This document shows positions 58,807 through 64,000 of a DNA stretch of 64,000 nucleotides, piece by piece; positions within the stretch are counted from its first letter, which is position 1; each line of letters opens with the position of its first letter. The position numbers and the translations under genes were made by a program. This DNA is from CAWFFV01 sp963814985 (GTDB taxonomy: Bacteria; Chloroflexota; Ktedonobacteria; Ktedonobacterales; Ktedonobacteraceae): NCBI GenBank assembly GCA_963814985.1, contig CAWFFV010000056.1, forward strand, positions 124,001 to 188,000. Direction: 5' to 3'. The notes beneath the pieces were generated by a model that worked only from the letters and a program-made list of their open reading frames with translations, did not search any database and was not told the DNA's origin.

Positions 58807-60171
58807 CTACTTCCAGGTTACACGTTCCAGCAGGTACATGGGTAGCTCTTCGATAGCAATACGCACCTGAGTCATGCCATCACGTTCACGTACTGTGACG
58901 GTCTGATCATCCAGGGTCTGGAAGTCGATGGTGACACAGTATGGTGTGCCGATCTCGTCCTGGCGGCGATAGCGGCGACCAATATTGGAGATATCGTCAT
59001 ATTGTGAGACCATCAGACGTTGCAGGCGTTTATGAATGCCTTTGGCAGTTGTGACCAGTTCCTCTTTATTTTTCTGCAAGGGCAATACCGCAACCTTGAC
59101 CGGTGCCAGTATCGGATTCAGGCGCAGGACTGTACGTGGCTCCTTCCCTGCTGGATCTGGCTCTTCCTCATAGGCATCGAGCAACAGATTAAGGAAGGTA
59201 CGATCCACACCACCCGAGGTCTCGACAATCCAGGGCATAAACTTCTCTTTGGTAAGTGGGTCCGTATAGCTTAAATCCTGGCCGCTATACTGGCTATGTC
59301 GTGAGAGGTCCCAATCCTGTCTCCAGTGGATGCCTTCCCACTCTTGCCAGCCCAGCACTGTCCTGTATTCGACATCGAAGGCCTGTTTGGCATAGTGAGC
59401 AAGTTCATCACTACCATGATCACGGAAGCGCAGGCGATCTTTATGGTTGAGGATGCTCTTATACCACTCGAAGCGATAGTTTTTCCAGTACTCAAACCAT
59501 TTCTGCATCTCATCAGGATGGACAAAGAACTGCAAGTCCCACTGCTCAAACTCGCGCTGGCGGAACAGGAAGTTACCCGGCGTGACTTCGTTACGGTAGG
59601 CCTTACCGATCTGGCAGATACCAAATGGAATCTGCATACGAGAGGACTTTAAGACATTGTCATAGTCCAGGTAGATGTTCTGACAGGCCTCGCCGCGCAG
59701 GTAGGTCTTCATACGATCACCTTCAACAACGCCGAGGTATGTCTCCATCAGCAGATTGAAGGTGCGTGGTTCTGTCAATTCGCCACCGCAATTGGGACAC
59801 TTGTTTTGCGCAACGTTTTCGGCTGGCAGATGATCAATGCGGAAACGGCGCTTACATTTTTTGCAGTCAACCAGACGATCAACAAAGTTCTCGACGTGAC
59901 CGCTGGCCTCCCAGACGCGAGGATGGGTAATAGTTGCGCCCTCAATGCCCACGACGTTATCATGGTTCTGCACCATCGACCACCACCAGTAGCGTCGAAT
60001 GTTGTTACGGAACTCGACACCGAGCGGCCCAAAGTCATAGATGCCTGCTACGCCGCCATAGATTTCAGAGTTGGGATAGACGAAGCCGCGTCGTTTGCAT
60101 AGGGAAACAATCTTCTCAATGGGCACAAGAGGGGTATCATTGGTTGCTGGTTTATCTTCTATTTGAGTCAT
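58807..60171 (-). CDS. glyS: Glycyl-tRNA synthetase, dimeric (archaeal/eukaryotic type)
   Basis: Joins glycine to tRNA-Gly. A 454-residue class II enzyme: motif 1 region SEIYGGVAGIYDFGPLGVEFRNNI, motif 2 YRNEVTPGNFLFRQREFEQWDLQFFVHP, motif 3 GVDRTFLNLLLDAYEE and the C-terminal anticodon domain LAPVKVAVLPL. A four-Cys zinc site lies in DCKKCKRRF... NKCPNCGGEL. It is the alpha2 form, not the alpha2-beta2 GlyQS. I chose ATG 60171 (GGAGG upstream) rather than an in-frame start 41 codons earlier that lies in the T-box leader. Confidence 0.95.
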   Translation of the reverse strand: MTQIEDKPATNDTPLVPIEKIVSLCKRRGFVYPNSEIYGGVAGIYDFGPLGVEFRNNIRRYWWWSMVQNHDNVVGIEGATITHPRVWEASGHVENFVDRLVDCKKCKRRFRIDHLPAENVAQNKCPNCGGELTEPRTFNLLMETYLGVVEGDRMKTYLRGEACQNIYLDYDNVLKSSRMQIPFGICQIGKAYRNEVTPGNFLFRQREFEQWDLQFFVHPDEMQKWFEYWKNYRFEWYKSILNHKDRLRFRDHGSDELAHYAKQAFDVEYRTVLGWQEWEGIHWRQDWDLSRHSQYSGQDLSYTDPLTKEKFMPWIVETSGGVDRTFLNLLLDAYEEEPDPAGKEPRTVLRLNPILAPVKVAVLPLQKNKEELVTTAKGIHKRLQRLMVSQYDDISNIGRRYRRQDEIGTPYCVTIDFQTLDDQTVTVRERDGMTQVRIAIEELPMYLLERVTWK

Positions 60172-60186
60172 GAGTGGTTTCCTCCA

Positions 60187-60449
60187 CAAAAAAATCCCCC
60201 AGGCGTTCAATCCGCCCAGGGACGAATGTGCCACTGTAGGCCTGGGGCAACTACATCTGACGGCAACATGCGCGGTTCCACCCTGCTTCTTCACCTACAA
60301 ATAGTGAAGCCACTCATTCTAATCCAACTCCGAAGCGCCGTTCACCTGTTACGGATGCCGATCTTACACTATCATCGGCTCGCTGCTCTCCCTGGCAGGT
60401 TACTCCTCTTCATCATCATTGGAGGATATATGTTTTTCTCTCCGCCAGT
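60187..60449 (-). ncRNA. T-box riboswitch leader of glyS
   Basis: The transcript shows a long stem region with GGGAGAGCAGCGAGCC, then the T-box itself, GCAGGGTGGAACCGCGC (60270-60285), which pairs with the free tRNA 3' end, and a terminator CCCTGGGCG...CGCCTGGGG followed by a run of T (60187-60223). Uncharged tRNA-Gly should favour antitermination and glyS expression. The specifier codon was not identified with certainty. Confidence 0.85.
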
Positions 60450-60478
60450 AGTATAGCGGAGACACGTGGAAGATGCAA
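60450..60478 (-). promoter_or_regulatory. glyS promoter
   Basis: On the minus strand: TTGCAT (60478-60473), exactly 17 bases, TATACT (60455-60450), just upstream of the T-box leader. Confidence 0.65.
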
Positions 60479-60497
60479 GCGTTTTTGGGCAATACTC

Positions 60498-60623
60498 CTA
60501 TTGCCTATTTTTGCGTTCTTGACGCTCGATGAGGATGGGTCCCACGAGATAGGCAACGGTGAACGCTACAACCACACCGTAGACCCAGGCAATAGTTTTG
60601 AGGGTTGATGGCTTATTCTGCAT
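60498..60623 (-). CDS. 41-residue single-span membrane protein
   Basis: A very short gene: ATG 60623 with AAGGAG 8 bases upstream, reading MQNKPSTLKTIAWVYGVVVAFTVAYLVGPILIERQERKNRQ. It has one clear membrane span with a basic C-terminal end (positive inside). The coding-like codons, good ribosome site and natural stop support it. It is upstream of glyS on the same strand, after DUF3291. Function unknown. Confidence 0.65.
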   Translation of the reverse strand: MQNKPSTLKTIAWVYGVVVAFTVAYLVGPILIERQERKNRQ

Positions 60624-60742
60624 AATTTGTTTCTCCTTCTTCTGACTCTCTGTTTACAATACGTAGGAGAGAGAGAAAAGGTACAACTTCTTGCAAACTA
60701 TGGCTTGCTATTGTGACAAGAAATCTCCCCTGCTCTTGCCTC

Positions 60743-61241
60743 TCACGATGCCGGGCACTCTTCAAGAAATGGGGGAAGCGCTTCCCCTCCAGCTTCAGAA
60801 GCTGGAAATGGTTTTTTGAAGGAAAAAACAAATGCCGTTTCACCGTGCATGCGCAGATGCTCCAGGCGTGTCTTTGCCTCTTCTACGGTGGGAATATGAC
60901 CTTGAGGAATCCACCACAGAGCCATATATGGGCCATCGAAGCGCTCAAACCAGTGACGGCGCTGCTTCATCACATGCCGATGTGCGTTCTCTATAACATA
61001 AACATAGTTAGAAAGATCCTCTAATGATGCCCATACAGACATATTTAAAAGTATGCGATCATCTTCGTAAGGACGAAGTGCTGTTGCATCTCCATCTGCT
61101 GGTTTGCAGTCGCCAAATAAAACCTGGACTACTATCGGCAAGCGCGTTGACTTCATCCAGTTTCGCTACAAATCCAGCCATAAGAGGATCACTCAGAGGG
61201 GCTAGCATACGGGCAATGTTGACCTGAGCCAGATGAGACAT
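60743..61241 (-). CDS. DUF3291-family protein (one frame break)
   Basis: Reads MSHLAQVNIARMLAPLSDPLMAGFVAKLDEVNALADSSPGFIWRLQT, then after a one-base change near 61100 PDGDATALRPYEDDRILLNMSVWASLEDLSNYVYVIENAHRHVMKQRRHWFERFDGPYMALWWIPQGHIPTVEEAKTRLEHL. This is the DUF3291 pattern, a ferredoxin-like (dimeric alpha/beta barrel) fold as in small monooxygenases. AAAGGAGAGAGA precedes the ATG. Function unknown. Confidence 0.8.
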
Positions 61242-61550
61242 TCTCTCTCCTTTCGATAAAACACTTCACTCAATTAAAGCATACCAGCTTTTTCATGTGT
61301 TTACAAAGTATACCTCCCATGTAAGGCTCTCTGTATGTGCTATAGATTTTCCTTGACAGAGAGGGTATGCTGAAGCGAAGATAAAACGATCAATTAGTAG
61401 AGTATTATGAATAAAATTCGGATGGTGGGGCAAAGATCGTTTAACAGCGGCAATAAAACTTTTGATTACTCAAACAATTGTAATAATGCAAAGGATGGTG
61501 CTCCCGCAAAGTGGAGAGCCAACACATTGGAAAGGTTGGAGAGGGCGATG

Positions 61551-62290
61551 AGGAAAACGCTTTTGTGTCTCCTTCTTGTAGCAGGCTCGATATGTTGGGG
61601 AATGGGAAGAGTTATTACAACGAATATCTCAAATGTCCATGTGGTCACCCGGCTCATAGCGTAGCCCCTCTAAGGGATACTGTCTCTACCGCTCATTCCC
61701 AAATGTTTGCGGGTCGTCACTTTTCCCATAGTTCTTCTCCTATGATTGCATTAACATTCGATGATGGACCCAACCCAACATTTACCCCACAGATACTTCA
61801 CGTGCTAGAGCAGTATGGAGTAAGTGCAACGTTTTTCTGCGTTGGCCAACAAGTACAAAGCTATCCAGGTCTCGTGCAACAAATGTCCCAGGCGGGGGAA
61901 ACGATAGGTAATCATAGCTGGAATCACTCTACCCTGACAGGGCTATCTCCAGATGCGATACGCGGGCAATTGCGTTCAACATCTACCGTTATTCAACAGG
62001 CTACAGGAATATCGCCGACACTCTTCCGACCGCCCTATGGGGCAACCAACGGAACGGTGGAAAGTATCGCGTCTCAGCTTGGACTGTATGAGATCTTGTG
62101 GACGATAGACACACGTGACTGGCAACACCCCGGAGTTGGGGCTATCGTCAGTACTGTCCTCGCTAACGCCAGGAATGGGAGCATTGTCTTGATGCACGAC
62201 GGAGGCGGTGACCGCTCACAAACAGTCCAGGCGCTACCCCAGATCATCATCGGACTGAGGCAACGCGGCTTTACATTTGTGGTTGCGTAG
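61551..62290 (+). CDS. Polysaccharide deacetylase, NodB-type, secreted (one frame break)
   Basis: A CE4 deacetylase of ~245 residues. The signal peptide is MRKTLLCLLLVAGSICWG, and a frame change near 61650 leads to HSSSPMIALTFDDGPNPT (motif 1, catalytic Asp), NHSWNHSTL (metal His pair), LFRPPYGATN (motif 3), DTRDWQHPG and IVLMHDGGGD. It would remove N- or O-acetyl groups from chitin-like, peptidoglycan or exopolysaccharide chains. The stop TAG lies inside the first arm of a hairpin. Confidence 0.85.
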
Positions 62291-62360
62291 AGGGTGTGGT
62301 TTACAAGCGCGTAACTGTTATGTCGTTGATACATCACGGGCTTGTAAACCGCGCCCCTAC
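62287..62360. repeat. Inverted repeat GGGGCGCGGTTTACAAGCCCG, copy 2
   Basis: Left arm GTAGAGGGTGTGGTTTACAAGCGCG, right arm CGGGCTTGTAAACCGCGCCCCTAC, with a ~25-base loop; the left arm has diverged (one extra base, several wobbles), while the right arm matches the copy at 52559-52632. The deacetylase stop codon lies in the left arm. Confidence 0.7.
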
Positions 62361-62640
62361 AAAACATGTATTGCAGACATATATCAGGCAAAGATCAGGG
62401 GGTGATTTTGTCGAATTGGGGGACCATATGGCGTAGTGCCTGTACATCGAATCACGGTCCTCGGTGGTAGTAGTTCTTGATTTGGCAAGTTCAACAATTG
62501 AGGAATTTCGGATAGTTCTGGCTTTGCATGATTGGTTCCCAATATTTTCCGAGATATTGACTAGCTTCTCCTTAAAGCAAGTCAAACAATATGTAGTGCT
62601 TGAGCCTTTCTGTGAGTAGCAAGATGATAGTTCTGCGACA
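62361..62640. other. Region between the deacetylase and the repeat protein
   Basis: About 280 bases at the 3' ends of two convergent genes. I see no supported gene or clear signal. Confidence 0.4.
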
Positions 62641-62647
62641 AATTGAG

Positions 62648-64000
62648 TTACAATGAGAGTCGCGACGTATTTGTGAGACTTTGATCTTGTGCCAGATGCA
62701 AGAGTTGCTCTGTTAGTAGACGCTCTTTCTCTGATCCATTGAGATGTAAAATAGAAGAGTTAACAAGCTGTCTTAACTGTTCAATAGAAAAGTCTGGACA
62801 TTTGACAATTTGTGAAAGGAGCCGGACAAAGCATTGCCAACCATCTGAATTTTCAGGACTATAACAGTAGAAATACTGGGCGATTTGGATTAGTGCTTCA
62901 GTAGAGAAGGTCTGGGTATTGTCCCAGGCAATCGAGCAGTTGGAAAATAGTGCAGTGGTATTTCGCGTTCGCGTGTAATAGAATACTGTACAAACTTGGA
63001 GTATCTGTTGGATTGGAGGGTGCCAGCACATTTCGGAGCCAGGCTCAGAAGGATTGGGATAGCATGTTGCTGTTGCTCTGATGTAGCAAGGATTGTAGGT
63101 ACTCCGATGATAGATTTGTGTTGCAAAACTTATTATCCCCTCTATATCCTCTGTAGTGAGATTAGGGTTTTTAGCCAGCTCTGTCATCTCTTGCATAGCT
63201 TACTGTTGCTCCACTAGATCCATGGAGACTATACTTGTAGAGAGCCTTTGCAACCCCAAGGCATTTTCTAAGGAGAGATCATCAGGTTGCGCGATCTAGT
63301 GCAGTAGTATGTCTTGATCAGCGGAAGTTGTCGTACCTCTACGTCTTCGGAAATGTCTCCCTCAAGGTGCTCGATGATATATGATATCCACTCAATGGAA
63401 GGGAGGGAGACTCGGGATGTTGTATTAAGCGCAAGAGTATCTGTTTGGCACTTTGATGCTCTTCTAGTCTTCCTCTGACTAGAAGGATACACTCTTGTAC
63501 TACTCGTAGAAGAGCATAAGCGATGCGTACCAATTGTTCAACGGTCGCAATCAGTCCAATATGGATATTTTTCTAATTTTGAATGTTTTTCCATACTCGA
63601 AGAAGATCTCAAGTATAATCTTGCCTACTTCGAATTCCCAGGGCCCTCTTTGCCGACAAAGATGCTCTATAATCTGTACCCGTTGTTCAAAAACGAGATC
63701 AGGGCGTCTCTAGCAGGTGTAAGAATATCTCAAAAGCATGCTGTTGCTGCTGTTTTGACTGAAAGGAACTGCCAAGGGTACTAACAAATAGAACTCATCA
63801 ACGAATTTGGTAATATCCTTGACGGTATGATGCGGACGTTGTGCGAAGCTTAGAAGAAGCTCAAAGGCTTGATGCTGTTCGTTGTCCCATCAGAGCTATG
63901 TTTATAGAGGAGAATAGCTGCGGTAAAGCATATGCCAGTTTCTTGTTGGGCTGCTTTTATCAAGATGTGAATAGCCTGTTGACGCTCTGCTGAGCCTATG
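62648..64000 (-). pseudogene. C-terminal part of a large helical-repeat protein (frame broken, runs off the edge)
   Basis: Across frames the sequence reads repeats of ~40 residues: AERQQAIHILIKAAQQETGICFTAAILLYKHSSDGT, EQHQAFELLLSFAQRPHHTVKDITKFVDEFY, QQQQHAFEIFLHLLETP, FEQRVQIIEHLCRQRGPW and, nearer the end, LAKNPNLTTEDIEGIISFATQIYHRS and IVKCPDFSIEQLRQLVNSSI, LLHLAQDQSLT. This matches repeat tails I associate with ktedonobacterial STAND/NACHT proteins, but the NTPase would lie beyond 64000, so it is not shown. At least eight frame changes. Confidence 0.55.

Noticed and set aside
1..64000. tRNA and rRNA genes
   Set aside because: I looked for cloverleaf and GTTCRA patterns and rRNA words by eye and saw none convincing.

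Overview
The window looks like chromosomal DNA of a Ktedonobacteria-type Chloroflexota bacterium. The pointers are a eukaryotic-style dimeric glycyl-tRNA synthetase behind a T-box leader, a one-membrane-span Ser/Thr kinase, a Uma2-family nuclease, a translin-family protein, a repeat protein of the kind often attached to STAND ATPases, and many intergenic palindromes. This placement is inference from gene content; there is no rRNA in the window to confirm it.

Layout. 1-7.3 kb: end of an M20 peptidase, lgt, a low-complexity membrane-anchored protein, then a tight operon of metallo-beta-lactamase-fold hydrolase, UDP-glucose-type dehydrogenase carrying an intein, and acpS. 7.4-14.2 kb: small membrane protein, dtd, a NADAR-fold protein, Uma2 protein, a TetR/methyltransferase divergent pair, Ser/Thr kinase. 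14.3-20 kb: SUI1/YciH, a translin-like protein, a MenA-like prenyltransferase, several unknown proteins, an IS200/IS605 remnant. 20-30 kb: hsp20-lon, radC, a CysS/MshC-like ligase with TatD, hemE-hemH, Fic. 30-38.6 kb: tandem universal stress protein, MgtA-type ATPase, a broken menG/ubiE-like gene with a membrane partner, a DMT exporter, a diacylglycerol-kinase-like protein. 38.8-49.2 kb: a MurF-Alr fusion, a Clp_N-receiver fusion, an HTH regulator, Amt, DprA and a secreted MA-type peptidase. 49.7-57.4 kb: a class A penicillin-binding protein, then hrcA-dnaK-dnaJ. 57.5-64 kb: an EEP nuclease, T-box-glyS, a DUF3291-like protein, a polysaccharide deacetylase, and a repeat protein running off the right edge.

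Two features cut across the annotation. First, the sequence is full of single-base frame breaks (lgt, ugd intein, dtd, lon tail, usp, menG, DMT exporter, DAG kinase, murF-alr, hrcA, dnaK, dnaJ and others). Most can be repaired by removing one base, which looks like insertion-biased sequencing error rather than gene decay, so I merged the fragments into single genes. Second, a family of long palindromes sits mainly at gene 3' ends. Several share a TTGCG-G-CGCAA centre, and some also share fixed flanking modules. Their stem cores differ between copies yet stay self-complementary. One copy appears to interrupt one member of a duplicated segment. I consider this family, the active-site intein in the dehydrogenase, and the MurF-Alr and Clp_N-receiver fusions the most interesting contents.
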